NCBI GenBank assembly: GCA_013297655.1
Contig: JAAFHV010000086.1
Span: 1-32,968 of the forward strand
DNA: 32,968 nucleotides
Reading direction: 5' to 3'
From: Myxococcales bacterium
GTDB taxonomy: Bacteria; Myxococcota_A; Polyangia; Polyangiales; Polyangiaceae
The translations under genes were made by a program, and so were the position numbers. The notes beneath the pieces were generated by a model. That model searched no databases. It was not told the DNA's origin and saw only the letters and a list, made by a program, of their open reading frames with translations. How positions within the stretch are numbered: position 1 is the first letter of the stretch; the number at the start of each line of letters is the position of its first letter. Of the stretch, positions 8,529 through 16,024 are shown piece by piece.

Positions 8529-10408
8529 ACGAGCGAGTCGCCTCTCGCCAAGGCGAACGCTGCATTCACAAGCTCCCTGACGCGCTCGCGAACCAAATCG
8601 CGGCCGGCGAGGTCGTCGAGCGCCCCGCCAGCGTCGTCAAGGAGCTCGTCGAGAACGCGGTCGACGCCGATGCCCGTCGCATCACGGTCGAGATCGAACA
8701 GGGTGGCCTCCATCGCATCGCCGTGACCGACGACGGCATCGGGATGATCCCGGAAGATGCCGAGATGGCCCTCGAGCGTCACGCCACGAGCAAGCTCTCC
8801 CGCATCGAGGACCTCGAGCGGCTCGGCTCGTTCGGGTTCCGCGGCGAGGCGATCCCCAGCATCGCGTCGGTCGCGAAGGTCTCGCTCGTCACGCGCGCGC
8901 GCGGAAAACCCGAGGGATTTCGCATTCTCATCGAGGGCGGTCGTGTCGTCGAGCGAGGGCCGAGCGGCGCGCCGGAGGGCACCCGCTTCGACATCACCGA
9001 CCTCTTCTTCAACGTGCCAGCGCGCCGCAAATTCCTGAAGGCCCCCGCGACCGAGAGCGCGCACGTCGGCTCCGTCATCGCGCACGCCGCGCTCGCGCGA
9101 CCGGGGGTGCACTTCCGTCTCCTCCGCGACGGCAAGCTCGCCCGCGACTACCTCCGCGCGAAGACGCGCGACGAACGCGTGCGGCAGGTGATCGACGGCG
9201 AGGATCTCCGCGAAGTGAAGGGCGAGCGCGGCATGTACCGCATCACGGCGCTCCTCTCCGATCCGGCCCGCGCACGAAGCGGCGCGACCGCGCTCGAGAT
9301 CCTCGTCAACGATCGCCCCGTCACGGATCGCGCCCTCGCGCGCGCGGTCGCCCAAGCGTATGGCTCGGTCCTCCCGCCGGGTCGATACCCCATAGGTGTA
9401 CTTTACATCGACATGCCGCCCGAGCGCGTCGACGTGAACGTGCACCCGCAAAAGGCAGAGGTGCGTTTCCACGACGCGCGCGAGCTCCAGGGCGCGGTCA
9501 TTCGTGTGCTCAACGAGGGCCTCGGGCGCATCTTCTCGGTGCCCGCTCTCGGCCTCGGCGCGCCCCACGGCTCGCGGCTCCCTCCCGCGCCCATCCCCTC
9601 GCAAACCAACGATTTTTTCGCCTACGCGTCCCGAGAGCGGGCTCCCGGACAGGAGGCCCTCCCGCGCGCGCATCACGAGCCGCTGCTCGCCGGCCCGCGT
9701 GCTCTCCACGAGCCCGTTCCGGCGCCTTCGTACGCGCGCGCTCCGAGCGACGAGCCGGCGCCGCTCTTCCCCGAAAAACCATCGGCCGATCTCGAGGGTG
9801 TGCTCTTTCGTCGCGAGCCCTCGGGGTTCTACGGAAAGCTTCGCTTCTTGGCGCAGGTGCAGGCGATGTTTCTGCTCTGCGAGGGCGACGACGGCATCTA
9901 CGTGCTCGACCAGCACGCCGCCGCGGAGCGGGTCACGTTCCACCGGCTCTCGGTCGCGTTCGCGAAACGAAGCGTCGCCTCCCAGCGACTGCTCGTCCCG
10001 GAGATCGCGCAGGTCGGCGAGCACGCGGTGGGGCTCTTCGTCGACGCCGCGAGCGACGTCGAGGCGCTCGGCTTCGAGATTCGTGCGTCCGGTGATCGTG
10101 CGGTGTCGATCCACGCCATGCCCGCGTTGCTGGCGGGGGGGCGCGCGAAGGCCCAGGAGCTGGTCCACGATTTGTTCGCGGAGCTGTCGCGGAGCTCGGG
10201 GCGAGCGTTCGCGTCGCGGGTCGATCTCGTGCTCGCGACGATGGCCTGCCACGCGTCGGTCCGTGCCGGCGATGCGCTCGATCCGCTCGAGGTCCGCGCG
10301 CTCCTCGAGGGCCTCGACGAGGTCGATTTCTCGGGCCACTGCCCGCATGGGCGCCCGGTCGTCACCCGCCTCACCTTCGAGGAGCTCGCGCGTCGTGTCG
10401 GACGTTGA
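8525..10408 (+). CDS. mutL: DNA mismatch repair protein MutL
   Basis: 627 residues from the GTG at 8525, which overlaps the preceding stop; the upstream in-frame extension to 8396 lies inside the previous gene. GHKL ATPase motifs are complete: NQIAAGEVVERP, VKELVENAVDA (catalytic Glu40, Asn44), DDGIGM (70-74), GFRGEA (104-109) and the LFFNVPARRKF segment (160-170). A Pro-rich linker (about 337-420) joins the C-terminal dimerisation domain. There, DQHAAAE at 462-468 and CPHGRP at 606-611 resemble the metal-site motifs of endonuclease-type MutL. The second Glu expected in DQHA-x2-E-x4-E is His473, and ACHASVR replaces the usual ACR-type motif, so nicking activity is uncertain. MutL couples mismatch recognition by MutS to strand removal. 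miaA overlaps its 3' end. Confidence 0.97.
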   Translation: MNERVASRQGERCIHKLPDALANQIAAGEVVERPASVVKELVENAVDADARRITVEIEQGGLHRIAVTDDGIGMIPEDAEMALERHATSKLSRIEDLERLGSFGFRGEAIPSIASVAKVSLVTRARGKPEGFRILIEGGRVVERGPSGAPEGTRFDITDLFFNVPARRKFLKAPATESAHVGSVIAHAALARPGVHFRLLRDGKLARDYLRAKTRDERVRQVIDGEDLREVKGERGMYRITALLSDPARARSGATALEILVNDRPVTDRALARAVAQAYGSVLPPGRYPIGVLYIDMPPERVDVNVHPQKAEVRFHDARELQGAVIRVLNEGLGRIFSVPALGLGAPHGSRLPPAPIPSQTNDFFAYASRERAPGQEALPRAHHEPLLAGPRALHEPVPAPSYARAPSDEPAPLFPEKPSADLEGVLFRREPSGFYGKLRFLAQVQAMFLLCEGDDGIYVLDQHAAAERVTFHRLSVAFAKRSVASQRLLVPEIAQVGEHAVGLFVDAASDVEALGFEIRASGDRAVSIHAMPALLAGGRAKAQELVHDLFAELSRSSGRAFASRVDLVLATMACHASVRAGDALDPLEVRALLEGLDEVDFSGHCPHGRPVVTRLTFEELARRVGR

Positions 10409-11369
10409 TCTCGCGCTCGAGGTAGAGCAAACACTCGCGCTCCTCGACGCACGACGGAGCGAAGCTCCTCGTGGGCAAGAGCCCCTCCTCTGCGTCGTCG
10501 GGCCCACCGCGTCCGGGAAAACCGCGCTCTCCATCGGGGTCGCCGAGCGCATCGGCGGCGAGGTGATCTCTGCCGACAGCGTGCAGATCTACCGTCGCTT
10601 CGACAAGGCCTCCGGCAAGCCCAGCGACGAGGAGCGCGCGCGGGTTCCGCATCACCTCGTCGACATCGCGGACCCTCTCGAGCCGTACGACGCCGCGCGC
10701 TTCGTCCACGCCGCCGACGCCGCCATTCACGAGGTCCGCGCGCGCGGTCGTGTTCCTGTCGTCTGCGGCGGCACGTTTCTTTGGGTGAAGGCGCTCGTCT
10801 CGGGGCTCTCGGAGGCCCCGGCGGCAGACGAGACCATTCGCGCGCGGCACCGCGATCTCGTGGCAGAACGGGGGCGGGAGGCGTTCCACGCGATGCTCGC
10901 CGCGATCGATCCGCCGATGGCGGAGCGCCTTCACCCGAACGACGTCGTGCGGGTAGGGCGCGCGATCGAGGTGTTCGAGATCTCCGGCAAGAGGCTCTCC
11001 GACCTCCAAGCGGCGCACGGTTTTCGCGAGGCCCGCTACGCGGCGCTCTATGTCACGCCGTCACGTTCGACGGAGCACCTGACGGAACGCATCCGCGCGC
11101 GTGTTCATGGCTTCGTCGCGAGCGGTTTGTGCGACGAGGTTCGCGCGCTCCTCGACGACGGCCTTCGCGGAGCGCGCGCGATGGGCTCGGTTGGCTACAA
11201 GGAAGCCGTGCGCTGCGTCGACGGCGCGCTCGCGGTCGCCGATCTCGAGCCCACGATCGTACGCGCGACCCGCGTCTTCGCCCGCCGCCAGCGCACCTGG
11301 TTGGGGCACGAGCCGGTCCTCAGCGTAGGTCCCGTCGTCGCCGCCACGAGCGCACACGACGGCGACTAA
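10395..11369 (+). CDS. miaA: tRNA dimethylallyltransferase MiaA
   Basis: Transfers a dimethylallyl group to A37 of tRNAs reading codons that begin with U. 324 residues from the GTG at 10395, overlapping the last 14 bp of mutL; the open frame upstream of this is a shadow of mutL. Motifs are the P-loop GPTASGKT (36-43), SADSVQIYRRFDKASGKP (59-76, matching DSMQVYRGMDIGTAKP), PHHLVDIADPLEPYDAARF, the GGTFLWVKAL segment, and RRQRTWLG near the C-terminus. A roughly 28-residue N-terminal extension precedes the P-loop. The mutL-miaA pairing is also found in enterobacteria; hfq, the next gene there, is absent here. Confidence 0.96.
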   Translation: MSDVDLALEVEQTLALLDARRSEAPRGQEPLLCVVGPTASGKTALSIGVAERIGGEVISADSVQIYRRFDKASGKPSDEERARVPHHLVDIADPLEPYDAARFVHAADAAIHEVRARGRVPVVCGGTFLWVKALVSGLSEAPAADETIRARHRDLVAERGREAFHAMLAAIDPPMAERLHPNDVVRVGRAIEVFEISGKRLSDLQAAHGFREARYAALYVTPSRSTEHLTERIRARVHGFVASGLCDEVRALLDDGLRGARAMGSVGYKEAVRCVDGALAVADLEPTIVRATRVFARRQRTWLGHEPVLSVGPVVAATSAHDGD

Positions 11370-11646
11370 CCTCTCGTATCTACAAATGAAATGGGAGTGC
11401 GCCAGGGAAGCGCGGGGCTCGCCTCGATCGCGGGGCAACGCGCGCGGGTGTTCTTTTTCCGTCCGCGTTCGGGTTCCTTCCGCCGTCGCCGACCAGAGAC
11501 CGTGGGTGACGAGCCGTCTCGACCGAACAGGGTCGCCCCGAGGACGGCGCACGTGTGGCGGAACGCGCCGATCGGGTCAGCGAAGGTGGCTTGTTGCGCG
11601 CTTCTTCTGCGTCGCGCTCTAGGCACGTCGGTTGCTTAGGGAGGGC
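11370..11646 (+). other. Intergenic stretch with no supported gene
   Basis: These 277 bases follow miaA. Open frames exist on both strands but are Arg-rich, lack family motifs and have no good ribosome-binding site. I see no tRNA, strong hairpin or repeat. It may hold the promoter of the small gene at 11647. Confidence 0.5.
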
Positions 11647-11823
11647 ATGAACCCACGCCATCGCAAGTCCGCCATTCGTGAGACCGACGCCCAGTGCGAC
11701 GGCGCCGATTTCCTCGCCTCGGCCACGTCCGGTGATCGTTCCCAAAGCGACCTCGAGGCCCTCGACGTGGCGCGCTTCGCCGACTCGGACGAGCCCCCGA
11801 TGAGCGAGGTGTTGTTCATCTGA
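11647..11823 (+). CDS. Small acidic protein, 58 residues, unassigned
   Basis: The ATG at 11647 is preceded by AGGGAGGG, a good ribosome-binding site. G or C occurs in about four fifths of third positions. The product is Asp/Glu/Ser-rich with a basic start (MNPRHRKSAIRE) and a hydrophobic last few residues (SEVLFI). It has no signal peptide, membrane span or Cys motif; one Cys is present. I do not recognise a family. A peptide of this size with a charged leader could be a precursor peptide, but no modification enzyme lies nearby, so that is only a possibility. Confidence 0.5.
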   Translation: MNPRHRKSAIRETDAQCDGADFLASATSGDRSQSDLEALDVARFADSDEPPMSEVLFI

Positions 11824-11860
11824 GCGGCGCGACGCGTTCTCGCAGAAACTTCGAGGGACC

Positions 11861-12232
11861 ATGAAAAAAGCTCATATTCCAGCAGCGACGGACCCTCCAA
11901 GAGGTCACGAGAGCGGCGTGCGACCCCGCCAACGATTGACGTGGATCGCGACCGTAGCGCCGCCCAGCAACCTGCCGCCCATGCCCGCGGAGACGTTGGC
12001 AGCGACGCGGACGGCGGGCGCGACTCGCGCGCCGACGACCACGATCCCACCGCCGCTCGCGCCGCGTCCCGCTGAGCCGGAGCCCGTGGCCCCGCTCGAG
12101 ACGGCTCCCCTCGCGCCGCCTTCCGCGAAGCCCTCCCCGCGTCGCGACCGCGAGAAAGACAAAGTGCGCCCGCTGGTGATTACGGAGATCGTGATGCCGT
12201 CGCCCCGTCGCGATTGCCGCCGCGACGACTGA
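11861..12232 (+). CDS. Pro/Ala-rich hypothetical protein, 123 residues
   Basis: The ATG at 11861 follows a GAGGGA ribosome-binding site at suitable spacing. The first 15 codons are unusually A/T-rich (AAA AAA GCT CAT ATT), after which third positions become G/C-rich like neighbouring genes. Residues about 35-95 are a low-complexity Pro/Ala/Thr stretch with repeated PAP- and APP-type units. The C-terminus is charged (SPRRDREKDK, then SPRRDCRRDD, a repeated SPRRD). No domain recognised. It lies 37 bp after the 58-residue gene and may be cotranscribed with it. Confidence 0.5.
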   Translation: MKKAHIPAATDPPRGHESGVRPRQRLTWIATVAPPSNLPPMPAETLAATRTAGATRAPTTTIPPPLAPRPAEPEPVAPLETAPLAPPSAKPSPRRDREKDKVRPLVITEIVMPSPRRDCRRDD

Positions 12233-12283
12233 GCCTCCTCGGGGCCGGGAGGCGCTTTCGAGTCGACGCGACCCCGCCAGAGA

Positions 12284-12841
12284 ATGCACAATCGTCGCGT
12301 GAGCTCCGCCAAAGTCGTTAAGAAGCCCGCGTCCAAAACGCCCGCCGTCAAGCCGAAGCCGCCTCCGGTGGCCTCCGCGAAGGCCAAGCCCGCCGCGAAG
12401 GAAGCGGCAGCGAAAAAGGCGCCGACGAAGCCTGCGAAGGGCGTCGCAAGCGCGTCTTCCGCATCCAAGCCGATGGCCAAGCGCGCCGATTTCGGCGCAC
12501 CGATCGACGCGTTCTTCGCGAAGCAGCCTGAGAAGTTCCTCCCACTTTTGAACGAGCTTCGCGCTCTCGTCGAACGGGCGGCGCCGGGGGTCGAGTCGTC
12601 GTTGAAGTGGGGAATGCCGTTCTTCTCTTTGAATGGCAACATGCTCTGCGGCATTGGCGCGCACAAAGCACACGTGAACCTCATCCTCTCCGGTCCTCCG
12701 GGCACCTTCGCCGATCCGGACGGGCTCCTCGAGGGCGACGGCGAGACTGGGCGCCGACTGAAGATCACCAAGATCGACGACCTGCCGCGCGCAGCGATCA
12801 AAGGGTGGCTCGCGACCGCGGTAAAGCGCGCGCGGGCGTAG
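12284..12841 (+). CDS. DUF1801 protein with Lys/Ala-rich histone-like N-terminal tail
   Basis: 185 residues from the ATG at 12284; a GTG at 12299 (VSSAKVVKK) is an alternative. Residues 1-66 are almost only Lys, Ala, Pro, Ser and Val (KPAAKEAAAKKAPTKPAKG), very like the C-terminal tail of histone H1 or bacterial histone-like proteins. The folded part (about 70-180) matches the DUF1801 / YdhG-like fold: IDAFFAKQPEKFLPLLNELRALV, SLKWGMPFFSLNGNMLCGIGAHKAHVNLIL and the terminal LPRAAIKGWLATAVKRA. The biochemical role of DUF1801 is not established; the tail suggests DNA or polyanion binding, which is inference. Confidence 0.82.
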   Translation: MHNRRVSSAKVVKKPASKTPAVKPKPPPVASAKAKPAAKEAAAKKAPTKPAKGVASASSASKPMAKRADFGAPIDAFFAKQPEKFLPLLNELRALVERAAPGVESSLKWGMPFFSLNGNMLCGIGAHKAHVNLILSGPPGTFADPDGLLEGDGETGRRLKITKIDDLPRAAIKGWLATAVKRARA

Positions 12842-12880
12842 CTCCCCCGACGAGGTACGACTGCCCGCGCCCGCAACCGA

Positions 12881-12922
12881 CGGTGCTGCGGCTCTAGAGC
12901 ACCGAGCCGCTTGATTCGGCTC
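12881..12922 (+). terminator. Two adjacent hairpins after the DUF1801 gene
   Basis: CGGTGCT (12881-12887) pairs with AGCACCG (12898-12904), and GAGCCG (12904-12909) pairs with CGGCTC (12917-12922). They begin 40 bp after the stop. There is no real T-run, so termination is possible but weakly supported. Confidence 0.3.
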
Positions 12923-12939
12923 TTCGCTGATTTGCGTCG

Positions 12940-12959
12940 CCGTCCCTCGTCAGGGACTT
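12940..12959. repeat. Hairpin repeat copy 1, inverted
   Basis: The core GTCCCTCGTCAGGGAC is a 6-bp stem with a 4-nt loop. The 20 bases are the exact reverse complement of 13189-13208. This copy lies outside the MITE-like element. Confidence 0.7.
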
Positions 12960-12977
12960 GCGGCCCTGTAGCGTCGT

Positions 12978-13095
12978 GCTTCGTTGCTCCTCCTCGGCTA
13001 TCGGCACGTAGCAGGCTGCTGAAAGACTCCCGTCGTCCGTCCGCCGCCGCATCCGCAAGAGCTTCGTTGCGATCCTCCGGTGCGTGCTCACCTAG
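12978..13095. repeat. Imperfect direct repeat pair starting GCTTCGTTGC
   Basis: 12978-13011 and 13061-13095 share the first 10 bases exactly. They then diverge but keep a similar CCTCC-G core and a C-TAG end. One unit lies left of the MITE end and one inside it. Low-similarity repeat; significance unknown. Confidence 0.4.
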
Positions 13096-13099
13096 AAAA

Positions 13100-13125
13100 C
13101 GACCCTTGGAAGTCCCTGACGAGGG
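13100..13125. repeat. 26-bp direct repeat, first copy
   Basis: Identical over 26 bases to 13179-13204. It includes GTCCCTGACGAGGG, the hairpin half shared with copy 1 at 12940. Confidence 0.75.
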
Positions 13126-13178
13126 GCTAGGCTCCGCGCGCTCGTCGGATCGACGCCTCGCTCTTGCGGCGCGGACGA

Positions 13179-13208
13179 CGACCCTTGGAAGTCCCTGACG
13201 AGGGACGG
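13179..13208. repeat. 26-bp direct repeat, second copy, with full hairpin
   Basis: 13179-13204 equals 13100-13125, and 13189-13208 is the exact reverse complement of 12940-12959. The GTCCCT/AGGGAC stem is complete only in this copy and in the 12940 copy. Confidence 0.75.
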
Positions 13209-13227
13209 ACGGACTCGGTCCCTTTTT
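13201..13227 (+). terminator. Possible rho-independent terminator inside the element
   Basis: AGGGAC (13201-13206) pairs with GTCCCT (13218-13223), and T residues run 13223-13227. It would stop plus-strand transcription coming from the DUF1801 gene. The same AGGGAC can also pair with 13191-13196, so the two folds compete. Confidence 0.35.
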
Positions 13228-13304
13228 CAGCAGCCTGCTAGAGCGACAAACCGCTTAAGCAGCCGTGCGGACCCGAGCAATTTCCTGCAGGTTCGCCACG
13301 ACGG

Positions 13305-14486
13305 CTAGTCGCTGCAGCCGAGCCCCACGTCGGTGATCTCCACGCGCGGGGTGAGCACGAACGCAGACGTCGCTTCGCGGTTCGCGATCGAGAGCTCGTG
13401 ATCGCCTCGCACGTTTCCCGGCCCAGCGAGCCAAAGGAATGCGTAGCGGCCATCGGGCAGAGCGCAGGGGCTCACCGAGTTGTCGAATACCTGGTGTGGG
13501 ACCGGGAGACCTCCGTCCGAGGGGAGCCTCCAGATGATCTCGGGACGCAACACGATCTCGGGATCGCCGGAGTCTACCGGCCACGCCGCCTCGAAGAGCA
13601 GCCCATCGAGGCCCCAGTGCGGGTTCTGAACGTGTGTCTGACGCGGGTTCGGCAGCGTGGTCGCGCTCACCAATCTTCGGAAGCCGGTGCCGTCGACGTT
13701 CACCTCGCAGGCGTCGTTGTTGCCAGTCTCGGGGAACGGGTTCTGGCCACAATCGAAGCTGACCTTGGTGCCATTGAACGTGATCGCCGGCATGTTGTTG
13801 TACGGATAGGTCGAAGCGCCGGTGAGGAGGACCGGGTCGCTATAAACGCCAGTCCCGCGTCGCCTCGTCGCGAAGAGGTCCACGAGGTGGGGCCCGTTGC
13901 TCGCCGGATAAACGATGAGATCGCCGGCTCCGGAAGAAATCGCGGAGACGCCCTCGGGAGTAAACACACGCCCGCCGGGACGCACCACCTCGACGTGGGA
14001 GAAGTCGTTCGGGACGAGGACCAGACACGCGGTCGTGCCGCAGCCGAAGCGCGCCGAGTCGACGAGCATCCAACGCCCGTCGAGGCTCGCGGTGAGGCGC
14101 TGGTCGTCCCCCGCTTCGCCGAAGGCGTCGAGGCGCTCGGACACGTTCACGGGTACTGCGCCCGGAGTCGCGTCGATGCGGTAAACGTGCGTCTCCCGTG
14201 TGTAGTACACGTGCCCACCGGTGAGCGGGGGTGGCACCGGGTACGTGGGCCCCGCTTCGACCGACGCGTCAGTCACGAGACGTCCGCCGTCGCGGGCCGG
14301 CTCTCCGCCCGCTTCCGGTGACCCCAGCCGAGGCGACTCGGCGTCCTCGTCGATGACCGCGAGCACCGGCGGGGTGGGCTCGAGGCGCGGCGGCTCGAGG
14401 TAGTCGGTGCACGCGACGTAGAGCCCTGCACACGCGAGTCCCCCGAGGAGCGCGGAAGCGGATCGAGCAAAAGGAAGACTTCTCAT
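13305..14486 (-). CDS. Putative lipoprotein with TolB/WD40-like propeller repeats
   Basis: 393 residues, ATG at 14486 with AGAGGA just upstream. The N-terminus has a signal segment with two candidate lipobox cysteines, Cys19 (GGLAC) and Cys26 (LYVAC). A Pro/Glu/Asp-rich spacer (27-85) follows. From about residue 88 come blades of the kind seen in TolB/PD40 propellers: HVYYTRETHVYRID, TASLDGRWMLVDSARFG, GAGDLIVYPASNG and LPDGRYAFLWLAGPG. Several Cys pairs (FGCGTTAC, FDCGQNPFPETGNNDAC) could form disulfides. There is no catalytic signature. It lies 115 bp after the HTTM gene on the same strand; its own ribosome site and an A/T-rich upstream region suggest a separate promoter. Function unknown. 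Confidence 0.8.
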   Translation of the reverse strand: MRSLPFARSASALLGGLACAGLYVACTDYLEPPRLEPTPPVLAVIDEDAESPRLGSPEAGGEPARDGGRLVTDASVEAGPTYPVPPPLTGGHVYYTRETHVYRIDATPGAVPVNVSERLDAFGEAGDDQRLTASLDGRWMLVDSARFGCGTTACLVLVPNDFSHVEVVRPGGRVFTPEGVSAISSGAGDLIVYPASNGPHLVDLFATRRRGTGVYSDPVLLTGASTYPYNNMPAITFNGTKVSFDCGQNPFPETGNNDACEVNVDGTGFRRLVSATTLPNPRQTHVQNPHWGLDGLLFEAAWPVDSGDPEIVLRPEIIWRLPSDGGLPVPHQVFDNSVSPCALPDGRYAFLWLAGPGNVRGDHELSIANREATSAFVLTPRVEITDVGLGCSD

Positions 14487-14601
14487 GATCCTCTTTTTTA
14501 CCGCGCTCCGGGGATAGTTTTCTATTTCTTTCAGTGCCCTTACGGACGTTTTACTCGGTTCGTGCGCGCGTCGCTCGCGTCCGCCGATCTCGGCGACAGC
14601 T

Positions 14602-16023
14602 TCAATACATCGGCGACGAGGTCGGCGCGGGGAGGAGGAACGAAGCTCCGCCGATGCCGTCCTCGACCGCGGCGAGATCCACGCGCGGATCGACGAGCGG
14701 CGCGGGGGCGCGGCCGTTCAACGAGACTTCGGACGTGCTCGCGTAGACGCGGACACCGGAGATCCCCCGCCGCGCGAAGTCGTCGCGGACCACGTGCGCG
14801 AACGCGAGGATCATGTCTGGCTGCGTCGACATCTGTTTGGCTTGTTGGGGAGTAAGGTAGTCGTGCGGCTCCACGTCCCATCGTCTGCCGCTCGCAGGGT
14901 CGACGACGGTGAGCTCGAGCGCGCCATTTTTCTCCATCAGCATCACGTGCCAGGCGAAGCGATAGCCGCTCTCTGTCCAGAGCGTGTTTCCTGGATAGGC
15001 AAAATGGCGGAGCGGCATGCCGATTTGCACGAGCACGTAGAGCGCGACGAGCACCGCGAGTGGAGCGGGAAGGCGAGGCGCCACCGCGAGGTCCGGCGCT
15101 GCCCCTGCATCGTTCGGTCGGGCCTTCGTGGGGGCGAACGAGCGCGCCAACAAGGGGATCCTTCGTGGGTAGTCCGGATCGAGGAACACGAGCGACGCGA
15201 ACATCATGATCCAGGGAAAGAGACCGATCTGGAAGAGCCGCGCGGTGAGGAGATGGAACGCCACGACGAGCGCGTAGGCGTACTTTCGAGTGCCTTTCCC
15301 GAGGAGCAAGAACGGAATCGAGAGGTCGTAGGCGGCACCGGCCCAGCTCATCACGTAGGCAACGCTCTTCCGCGCGAAGAGGGGGCCGAGGAGAGGGATC
15401 TCGGCGTTCGACGAGAGCCAAATCCCGAGCGGCTGAGCGTGAACGAGCCAATCGGTCCGGAGCTTGGCGAGCCCGCCGCCGAGGTAGACACACGCGATCT
15501 GGAATCGAAAGAGCCACAGCCAAACGCGCTGCACCCGCGCTGGCGCGAGGGACGAGGGGCCCGCGCCGACCGGTGCCAAGGCGAGCAAAAAGAGAACGAG
15601 GCTGACCAAGTAATAATGATTGAGGTAGTTCGTCTTGTCGGACAGGTGCGCGTACGAGAACGCGACGAACGCGAGCGCGGCGACCAGGCGGTGGCGCGCT
15701 CCCCACGCGAGGAGCGCGCCGAGAGTGCCAATGACGGCGTAGAGGGCCGCCATGCCATGCCCCGGGAGCGGCCGCACGAAACCGAGCCCCCAATAGGGAA
15801 AGAACACCTTCGGCGCTACGTAGTACTTGTCGACCCAATCGTGGGCGAAGAAACGAATCGCGGCGACGCAGAGGAACACGCCGATACCCGCGCGGAACAC
15901 CCCGAGCGACGCCCCGTCCACGTCATCTGCGAGGGCGACTCGCGAACGGCGAGCGAACGCCGCGATCCTCGCGCACGCTCCCTTCCCGAGCGCGAGATCT
16001 CGCTGCGTGTCCGCGCGCGCCAT
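14602..16023 (-). CDS. HTTM / vitamin-K-dependent gamma-carboxylase homologue
   Basis: 473 residues, ATG at 16023, one base after the stop of the second imelysin gene. The N-terminal two thirds is an HTTM membrane domain with several spans (about 40-60, 90-125, 135-152, 165-185, 225-245, 250-290). CVYLGGGLAKLRTDWL at 178-192 matches the conserved AGLxKLxxDW segment that holds the catalytic Lys in animal carboxylase (here Lys187, from memory of the family). The C-terminal periplasmic-type part is also family-typical: WHVMLMEKNG, VVDPASGRRWDV, DYLTPQQAKQM, PDMILAFAHVV and VSLNGRAPAPLVDP. Animal members carboxylate Glu residues using reduced vitamin K; the bacterial substrate is unknown. Fifth and last gene of the Fur-box operon. 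Confidence 0.9.
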   Translation of the reverse strand: MARADTQRDLALGKGACARIAAFARRSRVALADDVDGASLGVFRAGIGVFLCVAAIRFFAHDWVDKYYVAPKVFFPYWGLGFVRPLPGHGMAALYAVIGTLGALLAWGARHRLVAALAFVAFSYAHLSDKTNYLNHYYLVSLVLFLLALAPVGAGPSSLAPARVQRVWLWLFRFQIACVYLGGGLAKLRTDWLVHAQPLGIWLSSNAEIPLLGPLFARKSVAYVMSWAGAAYDLSIPFLLLGKGTRKYAYALVVAFHLLTARLFQIGLFPWIMMFASLVFLDPDYPRRIPLLARSFAPTKARPNDAGAAPDLAVAPRLPAPLAVLVALYVLVQIGMPLRHFAYPGNTLWTESGYRFAWHVMLMEKNGALELTVVDPASGRRWDVEPHDYLTPQQAKQMSTQPDMILAFAHVVRDDFARRGISGVRVYASTSEVSLNGRAPAPLVDPRVDLAAVEDGIGGASFLLPAPTSSPMY

Positions 16024-16024
16024 G

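Larger units (their letters stand above)
13009..13240. mobile_element. MITE-like non-autonomous element, 232 bp
   Basis: A perfect 16-bp terminal inverted repeat, TAGCAGGCTGCTGAAA at 13009-13024 and its complement at 13225-13240, encloses 200 bp with no credible gene. CAGGCTGCTGAAA-type ends are typical of some transposase-bearing IS elements (I recall the IS1182 group, not checked). Reading the outer four bases as target, the flanks would be GTAG and CTAG, a near-match to a duplicated CTAG. The element carries two direct copies of a 26-bp hairpin-containing repeat. Confidence 0.6.

Noticed and set aside
8258-10552. 764-codon open frame on the minus strand
   Set aside because: Antisense to mutL, whose motifs are complete; Arg/Asp-rich shadow.
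11905-12876. 323-codon minus-strand frame
   Set aside because: Antisense to the DUF1801 gene, which has clear family segments.
12842-13304. CRISPR-like array from the repeated hairpin
   Set aside because: Only two direct copies, no regular spacers and no cas genes.
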